64,000 nucleotides of DNA from Brevibacillus dissolubilis (GTDB lineage Bacteria; Bacillota; Bacilli; Brevibacillales; Brevibacillaceae): NCBI RefSeq assembly GCF_006170445.1, contig NZ_VCNA01000014.1, positions 85,470 to 149,469 of the forward strand, given 5' to 3'. Within the stretch, counting starts at the first letter, position 1, and the number at the start of each line of letters is the position of its first letter. The notes beneath the pieces are model-generated. The model was not told the DNA's origin. It did no database searches and was given only the letters and a program-made list of their open reading frames with translations. A program made the translations under genes and the position numbers. Below are positions 1 to 7,723 of this stretch, piece after piece.

Positions 1-123
1 GCGATTATTCCGGGCATGATTACCGATTTGAGCGGGTTTGCCCTGCTCGGACTGGGCTTCGCCTACTCGCTGTATAAAGCGAAGAAACAGGGCCCTGCCC
101 AACAGCAAAACACCGCAGCCTAA
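1..123 (+). CDS. C-terminal end of a membrane protein (5' end outside window)
   Basis: The reading frame is open from base 1 and stops at TAA 121-123, giving the last 40 residues of a protein. What remains is one hydrophobic helix (about residues 3-25, beginning with a Pro-Gly-Met turn and containing Thr-Asp-Leu) followed by a short Lys/Gln-rich tail, as at the C terminus of a polytopic transporter. The Pro-Gly-x-x-Thr-Asp pattern resembles the end of fused TRAP-type permeases, but this fragment is too short to assign a family. A hairpin terminator follows 18 bases after the stop. Confidence 0.6.
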   Translation, partial: AIIPGMITDLSGFALLGLGFAYSLYKAKKQGPAQQQNTAA

Positions 124-140
124 CATAACAGACACAAGAC

Positions 141-183
141 AAAAAAGATCATTTGAGCTCGGCAGGCTCAGATGATCTTTTTT
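141..183. terminator. Bidirectional Rho-independent terminator
   Basis: Stem arms AAAAAAGATCAT..GAGC and GCTC..ATGATCTTTTTT around a short loop, with a T run on each strand. It ends the partial gene at the left edge and probably also the minus-strand gene ending at 217. Confidence 0.85.
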
Positions 184-216
184 GCCTTCCGTCCGAATGA
201 ACGATATAAGCTCTTC

Positions 217-501
217 TCATTGTAATTTTTCCTTCAATGCGCTGATCCCGCTGCTCAGCTGTTGCAGTTGCTTCTGGATTTGTGTGTATTGCTCATCTTC
301 CGCTTGCTTGTTGTCGGCCTGCACAGCAGATGTCTGAGGGACTGGGGTTGGTACGGGCGGCACTAGCTTTGTGCCGTTTCCTCCGTCCTCTTTGCATGGC
401 TCATTGTTGAGACCAACTGTTTTGCTAATCGCCAAAATGATAAAACCGATGGAAATAATCCAGAGAGCTATTACCATTACATCATCGTCAGAGGCCGACA
501 T
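217..501 (-). CDS. Small membrane-anchored coiled-coil protein
   Basis: This is a 94-residue protein of unknown function. An N-terminal transmembrane helix (about residues 8-26) is followed by a Pro/Val-rich linker with one cysteine (about 27-60) and a Gln/Lys/Leu-rich C terminus (about 65-94) that looks like a short coiled coil. The start is ATG at 501, preceded by a GGAAGGGTG ribosome site. The next gene upstream on the same strand (549-854) has the same plan, so the two look like a tandem duplication in one transcript. I do not recognise the family. Confidence 0.7.
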   Translation of the reverse strand: MSASDDDVMVIALWIISIGFIILAISKTVGLNNEPCKEDGGNGTKLVPPVPTPVPQTSAVQADNKQAEDEQYTQIQKQLQQLSSGISALKEKLQ

Positions 502-548
502 CTACACCCTTCCCCCTCTTCCTTACCCTTGAATCGGTCCGCTGTCAG

Positions 549-854
549 CTATCCAGAACCCTTCTTTTTTGGATTCCTTCTTTGTTCGAGTTTGGTTTCA
601 ATCTCCTTTAGCTCCATCTGCAATTGCCATAGCTGAAACTGGATTTGTTGCTTTTGTATCTGCTTGTTTTGGAGCTCCATCTGATTCTGCCAATCATCCA
701 GCCTCTTTTGGATGTCTGTGTTATCTGTTGTGGTGGTCGTTTCGGTTTCTGGTTGGACGGCAACGGTCGCACCAATCGCTGCCATGAAGTCTGCAAGTAA
801 TGTAATCCAGGCAGCGACGAGAGCCAAATCATCGCTTATATTTTGCCTTCCCAT
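549..854 (-). CDS. Small membrane-anchored coiled-coil protein, paralogue of neighbour
   Basis: This 101-residue protein has an N-terminal transmembrane helix (about residues 8-30), a Thr-rich linker containing five threonines in a row, and a long Gln/Leu/Glu/Lys-rich helix (about 45-90) with heptad-like spacing and a basic end. The ATG at 854 is preferred to the GTG at 860 because GGGGTG lies at the right distance from it. It shares architecture and strand with 217-501 and lies 47 bases ahead of it. Function is unknown; such proteins may form oligomeric membrane scaffolds, but that is inference. Confidence 0.7.
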   Translation of the reverse strand: MGRQNISDDLALVAAWITLLADFMAAIGATVAVQPETETTTTTDNTDIQKRLDDWQNQMELQNKQIQKQQIQFQLWQLQMELKEIETKLEQRRNPKKKGSG

Positions 855-1011
855 ATCCACACCCCATACCGCGTTGTCCGAGTCTACATCAAGATGAGTC
901 CCAATCCATACTATTCATTTGCCTACACACAGTGAAACCATTTTGTTGGATTTTCTTCCTCCATCCAACCCGAACAGTTAATCGGTCTATCCATCCTTAC
1001 ACTCAAGTCAG

Positions 1012-1719
1012 TTATTCTTGATCAACGGGTTTTTGCAGGTCATCCTGATAAAAATCAAAGACCAGATGTCCATTCGTTGTTTTCACTGCATAAAACACAT
1101 CGGAGAGCTGCCTGCCCTTTGCTGTGACCTGTGTAATCAGCCACTCTTTGCTGATCCCCGGCGTCTCGAGGGCCTGCTTGGTTATTTTTCCTTCTATAAT
1201 CAGTTCGACTGGAAAATGGGAATGCGGTGCGAATGGCAGCTGCAGGTCTTTTTTCGTCACAGTCAAATATTCATCCTTTTTCTTCACCGAAAGCTGCCCG
1301 TTATTCTCCAGCACTGCATACTCCACTTCTTCTATATTAAAAATATCCTTTTGCCGCAGTGACTGGTTCAGGGAATCCATCGTGAACTTGACTTTCTTCA
1401 TATTAGTTTCCAGAATTTTTCCACCCTCGATCAAAACGGTAGGCTCACCGGAGACCCATGAACGGCTTTTGTGACTCTTTAGTGCTACCACAGAGATCAC
1501 ATAGGAAATCACCATAAAAACAGCAAAGGCAACAATAAAATACATCGTCGGTATCTTTTTGTTGAACGCCAGATTAGCTGCGATTCCCCCGACGGTAATC
1601 CCCACGACAAAATCATGAAATGTCATATTGGAAGTGGTCTGCTTCCCCAGTATCTTGGCCATAATGACTGGAATCGTAAAAGCTAGTATGGTTCTGCCCA
1701 GTATATGTACATACTCCAT
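1012..1719 (-). CDS. DUF421 (YetF-type) membrane protein
   Basis: This 235-residue protein has three N-terminal transmembrane helices (about residues 8-85) and a cytoplasmic domain of the DUF421/YetF type. The family is common in spore formers and its biochemical role is poorly defined. The features seen are the hydrophobic Gly/Ala/Val helices, the Trp-Val-Ser-Gly-Glu-Pro-Thr-Val-Leu-Ile-Glu-Gly-Gly-Lys segment that opens the soluble domain, and the Ser-Leu-Arg-Gln helix. The start at 1719 is chosen because GAGGTG lies 9 bases upstream; a longer frame to 1752 has no ribosome site. A second DUF421 gene lies at 14931-15644. Confidence 0.88.
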   Translation of the reverse strand: MEYVHILGRTILAFTIPVIMAKILGKQTTSNMTFHDFVVGITVGGIAANLAFNKKIPTMYFIVAFAVFMVISYVISVVALKSHKSRSWVSGEPTVLIEGGKILETNMKKVKFTMDSLNQSLRQKDIFNIEEVEYAVLENNGQLSVKKKDEYLTVTKKDLQLPFAPHSHFPVELIIEGKITKQALETPGISKEWLITQVTAKGRQLSDVFYAVKTTNGHLVFDFYQDDLQKPVDQE

Positions 1720-1795
1720 ATGGTTTTTCACCTCATTTACAGGATGTACCAAACCGATATGGTTGATGCTATTCTTTTGAGAGTCACTTACCTAA

Positions 1796-1858
1796 TAAAA
1801 AAAGACAGCGGTCCGAGCAGCGCGAGGTAGAAGCGCTTCGAATCGTCGTCTTTTTTTT
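1796..1858. terminator. Imperfect hairpin with A and T runs on both sides
   Basis: A7-GAC on the left and GTC-T8 on the right bracket an imperfect GC-rich stem between the DUF421 gene and the YbjQ-like gene. It probably terminates transcription of the YbjQ-like gene on the minus strand. Confidence 0.55.
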
Positions 1859-1887
1859 GTTATTAATCAGGCACAGGTTAGCTCCGG

Positions 1888-2208
1888 TTATCCCAACTTG
1901 ACCGCTGTACCGGTTGCCACGATCATCAGCATGCTCCCATTCGCCCCGATAACCTCAAAATCAAGGTCGACGCCGAGAACTGCATCTGCTCCGCGCAGAG
2001 CAGCCGCTTCCTCCATCAGGCGCAGTGCTTCTTCCCGTCCTTCTTGAAGCTTGCTTTCATAGACCCCGCTGCGACCACCAATGATATCGGTGATCCCGGA
2101 CAAAAAATCCCGCACGATGTTCGCCCCCATGATCACTTCACCGTTGACGATCCCAAGATATTCGCGGACTTCCTTCCCTTGCAGCAGAGGAGTTGTCGTA
2201 ACGATCAT
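1888..2208 (-). CDS. YbjQ/UPF0145 family protein
   Basis: This 106-residue protein matches the YbjQ (UPF0145) family in length and layout. It begins with Met-Ile-Val-Thr-Thr-Thr-Pro, continues with Gly-Ile-Val-Asn-Gly-Glu-Val and the Gly-Gly-Arg-Ser-Gly-x-Tyr-Glu segment, then the Arg-Glu-Glu-Ala helix and the Gly-Ala-Asp-Ala-Val-Leu-Gly-Val-Asp strand. These are small soluble proteins that form pentamers and are often labelled heavy-metal binding without firm proof. The start at 2208 is the usual family start and has a weak AGGT site; the longer GTG-initiated frame to 2289 has none. Confidence 0.88.
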   Translation of the reverse strand: MIVTTTPLLQGKEVREYLGIVNGEVIMGANIVRDFLSGITDIIGGRSGVYESKLQEGREEALRLMEEAAALRGADAVLGVDLDFEVIGANGSMLMIVATGTAVKLG

Positions 2209-2348
2209 GTTTTCTACCTGCTTTCCGTTGAAGTTTCTCTTTATTGTTACGCTGTCAGGTAGAAAACATTCGGGTTGATTCTTTGACACGAGCCTGTGTG
2301 TAGGGAAAAACTTTTATGTAGAATCGAGCATATTAGACAATCTTTTTT

Positions 2349-2377
2349 GAACAATTTGGCTAAATCGGGTCTACAAT
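2349..2377 (+). promoter_or_regulatory. Possible sigma-A promoter of the small membrane peptide
   Basis: TGAACA at 2349-2354 and TACAAT at 2372-2377 are separated by 17 bases and lie about 65 bases ahead of the peptide start. The match is moderate. Confidence 0.35.
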
Positions 2378-2441
2378 CGTAAGGTAACAACAGGTACGGT
2401 GGGCACCATCGGCGGAAGCCTCCAAGAGAGGAGGTGAGGCC

Positions 2442-2570
2442 ATGGTCGTTCTTGCAAAGCTGTTTGTCATCATCATGGTAGCGTCTACCCTGCTGAGCTT
2501 TTGGTTCGGCATGCGTAAGCTATACAGGTGGTTACGTAAATGGCATAACAAGAGAAAACCCACCGAATAA
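2442..2570 (+). CDS. 42-residue membrane peptide with basic tail
   Basis: ATG at 2442 follows a very strong GGAGGTGAGG ribosome site and opens a 42-codon frame. The peptide has one hydrophobic helix (about residues 2-22) and then a strongly basic tail rich in Arg, Lys, Trp and His. The stop codon lies inside the 5' arm of a terminator hairpin, so the message is very short. Single-span peptides with basic tails include type I toxin peptides, but no family can be named here. The ribosome site and the tightly fitted terminator are the evidence that the frame is real. Confidence 0.7.
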   Translation: MVVLAKLFVIIMVASTLLSFWFGMRKLYRWLRKWHNKRKPTE

Positions 2571-2597
2571 AGGTTAGACGACCTTCGGTGGGTTTTG
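2555..2597 (+). terminator. Terminator overlapping the end of the membrane peptide gene
   Basis: AAAACCCACCGAA pairs with TTCGGTGGGTTTT around a loop that contains a smaller AGGT/ACCT pairing. The 5' arm includes the last codons of the peptide gene. Confidence 0.85.
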
Positions 2598-2621
2598 ATT
2601 AATCCAAATCCATTTCGCCGA

Positions 2622-2680
2622 GGTTGTAACCCCGCATTGTTGTTACAACCGCAGATGCGCCACATCTGCGGTCTTTTTAT
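2622..2680 (+). terminator. Two adjoining hairpins, the second a strong terminator
   Basis: GGTTGTAAC (2622-2630) pairs with GTTACAACC (2642-2650). It is followed directly by CCGCAGATG (2649-2657) pairing with CATCTGCGG (2663-2671) and a T-rich run. The two stems share bases 2649-2650. The orientation is plus, so it does not belong to the convergent minus-strand gene at 2757. Confidence 0.75.
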
Positions 2681-2756
2681 TTGGCTGTCTTTATTGTATG
2701 ACAGCTGAAGCTTTTTTGGGACATTAAAGTTTCTTTTAGAAATCCATCCTCGTCCC

Positions 2757-3857
2757 TTACTGCAAGTGCGTCTCTTCCTGCTCCAGCTCTGCCTGCATGC
2801 TCAGATAGGCTTCCCGCTTGAGGTGTGTCCATTCTTCATCCTGCTCAATCAAACCTTCTTTCATCAGCTTGCCGAGGGCGCGTTTGAAGGCACCTTTGCT
2901 CATGTTGAATTTGTCTTTGATGATCTCAGGGTCAGTCTTGTCGTTGAACGGCATCGCACCGCGCTCGGCCAGATAGGTGAGCAGGGTTTTGGCGTCCTCG
3001 CCGTATTGATGCTCTTTGCGCAGGCGTACGGAGCCGTTGAGTCTGCCATCTTCGCGGACATAAGTGACACGGGCGCGGATTTGCTGACCCATGCGAAGCG
3101 GTTCTACCATCTCATCGCGGTGGATGAACATGATGTACTTGGCGTCCGTAAAGACAAAAGCACCTTCGCGGATCACACGGTAGACCCGTCCATCCACCCA
3201 TTGATTGCGCATCTCTTCACCTGCGTTGCGCGATGCATCCCAGATGACATCTTCGACAGCTGGGTCAGCGAGCAGGCGGCCGTATTTGTCATGCTTGAGT
3301 GTGACATACACCTTGTCGCCTTTTTGCGGCCATTCTTCACGCATCGGGGAGAGGTCGTCCATGAAGAGGAGCAGGTCTTTTTGTGTACCGTTGTTGAGGA
3401 ACACGCCCATTCGCGGATTCACTTCCACCACTTCGAGCCAGTCATACCGGCCCTCGGTGACGATTGGCATGCGCATGGTGGCGGAGAGGCGGTTTTCGTG
3501 GTCATGGTAGAAGAACACCTTGACCTCATCGCCCACGCGTACCGGCTCTGTCACCTCATTTTTGTGAAGCAGAATATCTACTTCGCCGTCTGTGACGAAG
3601 TAGCCGAACTCGGTTTCGCGCTCAATCGGCAAAGTAGCGATCTGTCCCGCTCTAAACCGGGTAGACTGTGGCGGGATAAACGGCTTGGCAGCTACACGGC
3701 CACGCATCTGTCTGCCAGCATCTGGTCTGCTGCCAAATGCTGGTCTTCCTCCCGCTGCACCGCGGCCTGCTGCTTGACGGCCATAACCCTGTCGGCCTGT
3801 AGGTGCACCTGATCCGGAGCGTCGGTTATTGCTTCTTCCATCTCTTCGATCATTCAT
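2757..3857 (-). CDS. CvfB/YitL-like S1 RNA-binding protein with Gly/Arg-rich N terminus
   Basis: This 366-residue protein has a core that matches the CvfB (YitL) family: consecutive S1-like beta-barrel domains (from about residue 70 to 290) and a C-terminal winged-helix part (about 295-350) with the pattern Lys-x-Phe-Asn-Met-Ser-Lys-Gly-Ala-Phe-Lys-Arg-Ala. CvfB proteins bind RNA and influence virulence or stress genes in other Firmicutes. Unusual here is an N-terminal extension of about 60 residues made almost wholly of Arg, Gly, Ala, Gln and Asn, which usual family members (about 280-300 residues) lack. The ribosome site is GGGAAGTG. Confidence 0.85.
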   Translation of the reverse strand: MNDRRDGRSNNRRSGSGAPTGRQGYGRQAAGRGAAGGRPAFGSRPDAGRQMRGRVAAKPFIPPQSTRFRAGQIATLPIERETEFGYFVTDGEVDILLHKNEVTEPVRVGDEVKVFFYHDHENRLSATMRMPIVTEGRYDWLEVVEVNPRMGVFLNNGTQKDLLLFMDDLSPMREEWPQKGDKVYVTLKHDKYGRLLADPAVEDVIWDASRNAGEEMRNQWVDGRVYRVIREGAFVFTDAKYIMFIHRDEMVEPLRMGQQIRARVTYVREDGRLNGSVRLRKEHQYGEDAKTLLTYLAERGAMPFNDKTDPEIIKDKFNMSKGAFKRALGKLMKEGLIEQDEEWTHLKREAYLSMQAELEQEETHLQ

Positions 3858-3944
3858 TCGTTTTCACTTCCCTGTTCATAACTGCATGAGGTACTGATCT
3901 ATTGTATAGAGTGCCCGTTTTTGCCCCTTTTTCTACAGACGAAG

Positions 3945-3983
3945 TACCGCTTCGGCGTTGTGGTCATACGCGGCGGAAGCGGT
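3945..3983. other. Inverted repeat downstream of ribH
   Basis: TACCGCTTC and GAAGCGGTA face each other across a GC-rich loop between ribH and the CvfB-like gene. Neither strand has a good T run, so terminator function is uncertain. Confidence 0.4.
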
Positions 3984-4004
3984 ACATTCCGTACAAAAAA
4001 AGGG

Positions 4005-4472
4005 TTACTTGTTGAATTGACGGCTCAGGTTAGCCATCTCGATTGCAGCGGTTGCTGCTTCCCAGCCTTTGTTGCCTGCTTTGGTACCCGCGCGCTCGAT
4101 CGCTTGCTCGATGCTGTCCACGGTCAGTACACCGAAAATAGTCGGTACGCCAGTGGAAAGAGAGATGGAAGCCACGCCTTTGGCAGCCTCGTTGCACACA
4201 TAGTCAAAATGCGGAGTAGCGCCGCGGATGACAGCACCCAGCGTTACAACTGCATCATATTTACCGGACTCCGCCATTTTTTTGGCGATCAGCGGGATTT
4301 CGAATGCACCTGGAACCCATGCCAGCTCTACATTTTCTTCTTCAACGCCGTGACGTTTGAACGCGTCAAGTGCACCGCCTACGAGTTTGCTGACGATAAA
4401 TTCATTAAAACGACCTGCGACAATCCCTACTCGTAAGCCTGAACCTACTAAATTTCCTTCATATGTACGCAT
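4005..4472 (-). CDS. ribH: 6,7-dimethyl-8-ribityllumazine synthase
   Basis: This enzyme condenses 5-amino-6-ribitylaminouracil with 3,4-dihydroxy-2-butanone 4-phosphate to form lumazine, the penultimate step to riboflavin. The 155-residue length is normal. Family segments seen are [22 protein letters not shown]-x-Thr-Pro-His-Phe-Asp and Gly-Val-Leu-Thr-Val. The start at 4472 is preferred because AAGGAG lies 8 bases ahead and overlaps the end of ribBA, whose stop is 5 bases upstream. It is the last gene of the rib operon. Confidence 0.97.
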   Translation of the reverse strand: MRTYEGNLVGSGLRVGIVAGRFNEFIVSKLVGGALDAFKRHGVEEENVELAWVPGAFEIPLIAKKMAESGKYDAVVTLGAVIRGATPHFDYVCNEAAKGVASISLSTGVPTIFGVLTVDSIEQAIERAGTKAGNKGWEAATAAIEMANLSRQFNK

Positions 4473-4477
4473 GAAAT

Positions 4478-5680
4478 TCACTCCTTTGTGATGGTAAGCA
4501 GATGCCCTAATTTCTCGTGTTTGGTCTGCAAATATTTTTCATTGGCAGGGTGGCTCTTCATCTGGATCGGCACACGCTCCACCACTTCGAGACAATAACC
4601 ATTGAGTCCTTTGATTTTACGCGGGTTGTTGGTGAGGAGTTGGATTTTGCCCACACCGAGGTTACGCAGGATTTGCGCCCCGATGCCATACTCACGCAAG
4701 TCTGCCGGGAATCCGAGCATTTCATTGGCTTCCACGGTGTCATATCCCTGCTCTTGGAGCTTGTAGGCGCGCAGCTTGTTGACTAAGCCGATACCACGGC
4801 CTTCCTGGCGCATGTAGAGCAGCACACCTTTGCCTGCTTCATCGATCTGGCGCAGGGCCGCGTGAAGCTGCGGGCCACAATCGCAGCGGAAAGAGCCGAA
4901 GACATCCCCCGTGAGGCACTCGGAATGAACACGTACCAATGTCGGCTCATCTGGATTGATGTCGCCTTTGACCAGAGCCAGATGTTCCTTCTGATCGATC
5001 TCATTGGTGAAAGCAATGACACGGAAATCACCGTATTCGCTCGGCAAGGTCACTTCCACTTCACGCTTGACCAGTGATTCGGTGCGGGTGCGGTAGCGGA
5101 TCAATTCTTCAATCGAGATGATCTTGAGGTCAAAACGCTCCGCTACCTTAAGGAGTTCCGGCAGACGGGCCATGGAACCATCCTCGTTCATAATTTCACA
5201 AATGACCCCGGCTGGATAGGCACCTGCCAGACGAGCCAGATCAACGGCTGCTTCGGTATGTCCGGCACGTCGCAGGACACCGCCCTCTTTGGCGATCAGC
5301 GGGAAGATGTGGCCGGGACGGCGATAATGCTCTGGCCCCTTTTTCTCGTCGAGCATTGCCAGAACGGTCTGGGAACGCTCATGGGCACTGATTCCGGTAT
5401 GTGTGGTGATCTCATCAATCGAGACAGTAAAGGCTGTGCCTTGCTTGTCCGTGTTATGCTCGACCATCGGCTTGAGATTGAGCTGTTGTGCGCGCTGCTC
5501 GGTGATCGGCACACAGATGAGACCCCGCCCATGAGTAGCCATGAAGTTGATCATCTCAGGAGTAGCCGCTTCCGCTGTGCAGACGAAATCCCCTTCGTTC
5601 TCCCGGTCTTCATCATCGACGACGATGATAGGTTTTCCCGCTTTTAGTGCTTCCAGTGCTTCTTCAATGGTATGTAACAT
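4478..5680 (-). CDS. ribBA: Bifunctional DHBP synthase / GTP cyclohydrolase II
   Basis: This 400-residue fusion is normal for RibBA. The N-terminal RibB half (about 1-200) makes 3,4-dihydroxy-2-butanone 4-phosphate from ribulose 5-phosphate and shows [10 protein letters not shown]. The C-terminal RibA half (about 205-400) opens GTP and shows the zinc ligands Cys-Leu-Thr-Gly-Asp-Val-Phe-x-Ser-x-Arg-Cys-Asp-Cys and the Arg-Gln-Glu-Gly-Arg-Gly-Ile-Gly-Leu motif. The start at 5680 follows GGGGAG; the longer frame would run back into ribE. Third gene of the operon. Confidence 0.97.
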   Translation of the reverse strand: MLHTIEEALEALKAGKPIIVVDDEDRENEGDFVCTAEAATPEMINFMATHGRGLICVPITEQRAQQLNLKPMVEHNTDKQGTAFTVSIDEITTHTGISAHERSQTVLAMLDEKKGPEHYRRPGHIFPLIAKEGGVLRRAGHTEAAVDLARLAGAYPAGVICEIMNEDGSMARLPELLKVAERFDLKIISIEELIRYRTRTESLVKREVEVTLPSEYGDFRVIAFTNEIDQKEHLALVKGDINPDEPTLVRVHSECLTGDVFGSFRCDCGPQLHAALRQIDEAGKGVLLYMRQEGRGIGLVNKLRAYKLQEQGYDTVEANEMLGFPADLREYGIGAQILRNLGVGKIQLLTNNPRKIKGLNGYCLEVVERVPIQMKSHPANEKYLQTKHEKLGHLLTITKE

Positions 5681-5726
5681 GTGAGCTTCTCCCCTTGCTG
5701 GTTGCTTCACTAGATTGTGATTGCTT

Positions 5727-6389
5727 TTAGGCAAAACCATTATCGCGTAAAAAGTCAAGGCTGACCGATGAGCGTCGGGATGATCCCTCCGAACCCTCAG
5801 TCCCAAATGTCATCAGACGCTCTACATACTTGCCGATCACATCGCACTCCAGGTTCACCATATCCCCTGCGTGCTTGTCCCTAAGACACGTATGGGCCAG
5901 TGTGTGTGGAATGATCGAGATGGAAAAACCGTCATTCTCTACATCCACGAGTGTCAGGCTGATGCCATCTACCGTGACAGAGCCGCGTGGGATCATATAT
6001 TTTTGCAGGGACTTGGGTGCCGTAATGCGAAACAGCACGGCATTGGCATAGTTCTCCCGCGAGATGATCTGTCCGACGCCATCCACATGCCCAGATACGA
6101 TGTGACCGCCAAACCGGTCTCCCATCGCCATCGCCCGCTCCAGATTGACCGGCTCTCCGCGCTTGAGCTTGCCGAGGTTGGTCTTCTTGAGCGTCTCGGG
6201 CATCACGTCAGCGGTAAAATGACTGGCGGTAAAGGAAGTGACGGTCAGGCAGACACCATTGACAGAGATACTGTCTCCCAACTGCACACCCCCGAGCACC
6301 GTCTTGGCTTGAATCAACACCTTGCTCGCTTGTGAACCACCCTCTACTCCGGCGATGGTTCCTACCTCTTCAATGATTCCCGTAAACAC
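5727..6389 (-). CDS. ribE: Riboflavin synthase, alpha subunit
   Basis: This enzyme converts two lumazine molecules into one riboflavin and one ribitylaminouracil. The 220-residue protein contains two lumazine-binding barrels. It begins Met-Phe-Thr-Gly-Ile-Ile-Glu, the standard N terminus, and has [13 protein letters not shown] in the first barrel and Gly-His-Val-Asp-Gly-Val-Gly at the junction. Translation starts at GTG 6389, directly after the ribD stop codon, with AAGGAG inside the end of ribD, so the two are coupled. Confidence 0.97.
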   Translation of the reverse strand: MFTGIIEEVGTIAGVEGGSQASKVLIQAKTVLGGVQLGDSISVNGVCLTVTSFTASHFTADVMPETLKKTNLGKLKRGEPVNLERAMAMGDRFGGHIVSGHVDGVGQIISRENYANAVLFRITAPKSLQKYMIPRGSVTVDGISLTLVDVENDGFSISIIPHTLAHTCLRDKHAGDMVNLECDVIGKYVERLMTFGTEGSEGSSRRSSVSLDFLRDNGFA

Positions 6390-7505
6390 CTATAATCGCT
6401 CCTTGCCTTGTGCAAACTGCGGATAGCCGACGATACGCAAATCCTGGTCGCTGATCCGCTCCACCTCAATGTCACGAAGCAAAATGGCATCCCCCATCAG
6501 CTCAATCCCACTTCCGCCAAATGGTGTAGGTGCTCCTGCGCCCCCCACCAGCTTCAGTGAAATATAGCTGATCACCTTCTGTATGGCACCTGCTGCGAGG
6601 AACGCCCCATTGACAGCGGAGCCACCTTCTACCAACAGCGATGTGATCCGCCGCTCTCCTAATGACACGAGTACCTCATCAATCTCCACTTTGCCGCTCG
6701 GACTGCTCAAGCGGACGACCTCTACTCCAAGCTGCTGCAAGGCTTCCTGCTTGTCTGCCGGCGCCCGGTCTGTCGTGTAGATCAACGTAGGGGCAAGACC
6801 GTCTGTGACAACCTTGGCATGAAGCGGAATCCGCAGTGTCGTATCAAGAATCACGCGCACCGGTTGACGAGTCTCCCGCTCTAATCGGGCGGTCAGCGAT
6901 GGATCATCGGCCAGCACGGTATTGACCCCGACCAAAATCCCATCAAACTGGTGACGCAACATATGTACTTCTTCTCTTGCAAGCTCACCTGAAATCCATC
7001 GGCTGTGACCCGTTTCTGTCGCTACCTTGCCATCCAGTGTACTTGCTGTTTTGACTGTGACGAACGGTCGATTGGTCGTGATATAGTGGAAAAAGATTTC
7101 ATTCAACCGCTTGGCCTCTTTTTCCAGTACGCCGACTGTTACCTCTATACCCGCCTCCTGCAGCATAGAAACACCACGGCCGGCCACCTGCGGATTGGGG
7201 TCCAGAGTCGCGACGACCACACGGCTGATCCCCGCTTCGATGATCCCCTTGGCACATGGAGGTGTCCGTCCATAGTGACTGCAGGGTTCGAGCGTGACAT
7301 AGATGGTCGCTCCACGGGCTTTGTCCCCGGCCATCCGGAGAGCGTGGACTTCCGCATGGGGTTCTCCCGCTTGGAGATGAGCACCCATCCCGACGATGGC
7401 TCCATCCCGGACGACGACGGCCCCCACGACTGGATTGGGGCTGGTCTGTCCCAACGTGCCTTGTGCCATCTGTAAGGCGACCGCCATATAGTCTTGATCA
7501 CGCAT
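6390..7505 (-). CDS. ribD: Bifunctional pyrimidine deaminase / reductase
   Basis: The enzyme deaminates and then reduces the GTP-derived pyrimidine in riboflavin synthesis. The N-terminal deaminase (about 1-145) shows the zinc motif His-Ala-Glu-Val-His and Pro-Cys-Ser-His-x-Gly-Arg-Thr-Pro-Pro-Cys. The C-terminal reductase (about 146-365) shows Thr-Ala-Ser-Thr-Leu-Asp-Gly-Lys and a Val-Glu-Gly-Gly-x-Ala-Val strand. The 371-residue length is typical. AGGTAGGTGA precedes the ATG. It is the first gene of the operon and divergent from uppP; the leader is short and shows no RFN element. Confidence 0.97.
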   Translation of the reverse strand: MRDQDYMAVALQMAQGTLGQTSPNPVVGAVVVRDGAIVGMGAHLQAGEPHAEVHALRMAGDKARGATIYVTLEPCSHYGRTPPCAKGIIEAGISRVVVATLDPNPQVAGRGVSMLQEAGIEVTVGVLEKEAKRLNEIFFHYITTNRPFVTVKTASTLDGKVATETGHSRWISGELAREEVHMLRHQFDGILVGVNTVLADDPSLTARLERETRQPVRVILDTTLRIPLHAKVVTDGLAPTLIYTTDRAPADKQEALQQLGVEVVRLSSPSGKVEIDEVLVSLGERRITSLLVEGGSAVNGAFLAAGAIQKVISYISLKLVGGAGAPTPFGGSGIELMGDAILLRDIEVERISDQDLRIVGYPQFAQGKERL

Positions 7506-7544
7506 ATCCGTTCACCTACCTTGGGTCAGGCTTTATTTTCCCTC

Positions 7545-7550
7545 ATTATA
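7545..7550 (-). promoter_or_regulatory. -10 hexamer of the rib operon
   Basis: A perfect TATAAT on the minus strand lies about 40 bases ahead of ribD. No good -35 hexamer is found at the usual distance. A start site here would leave a leader of only about 33 bases. Confidence 0.5.
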
Positions 7551-7615
7551 CACAAAACCACTCATCCCGCCCATAGCGGAAGTTCACCTGCTGGACTGTA
7601 AAAAATTACATAACT

Positions 7616-7644
7616 TTTTCAAAACATTGCTACTGAATTATGAT
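7616..7644 (+). promoter_or_regulatory. Possible uppP promoter
   Basis: TTTTCA and TATGAT are separated by 17 bases and lie about 80 bases ahead of the uppP start. The match is moderate. Confidence 0.35.
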
Positions 7645-7723
7645 AAAATAGACAAGTCGTGCTCAAAGGCACATACACTTTTGTTAGAAACCAAGTGAAA
7701 TTTTTGTGTTAGGAGCGAATCGA

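Noticed and set aside
2360..2665. A 101-codon minus-strand frame over the small membrane peptide
   Set aside because: It spans two terminators and has no ribosome site; the plus-strand peptide has an excellent one.
2766..3812. A 348-codon plus-strand frame opposite the CvfB-like gene
   Set aside because: It is a shadow of the real gene; it has no ribosome site and its protein shows no family pattern.
7506..7723. FMN riboswitch ahead of ribD
   Set aside because: Looked for but none of the conserved RFN blocks are present on either strand.
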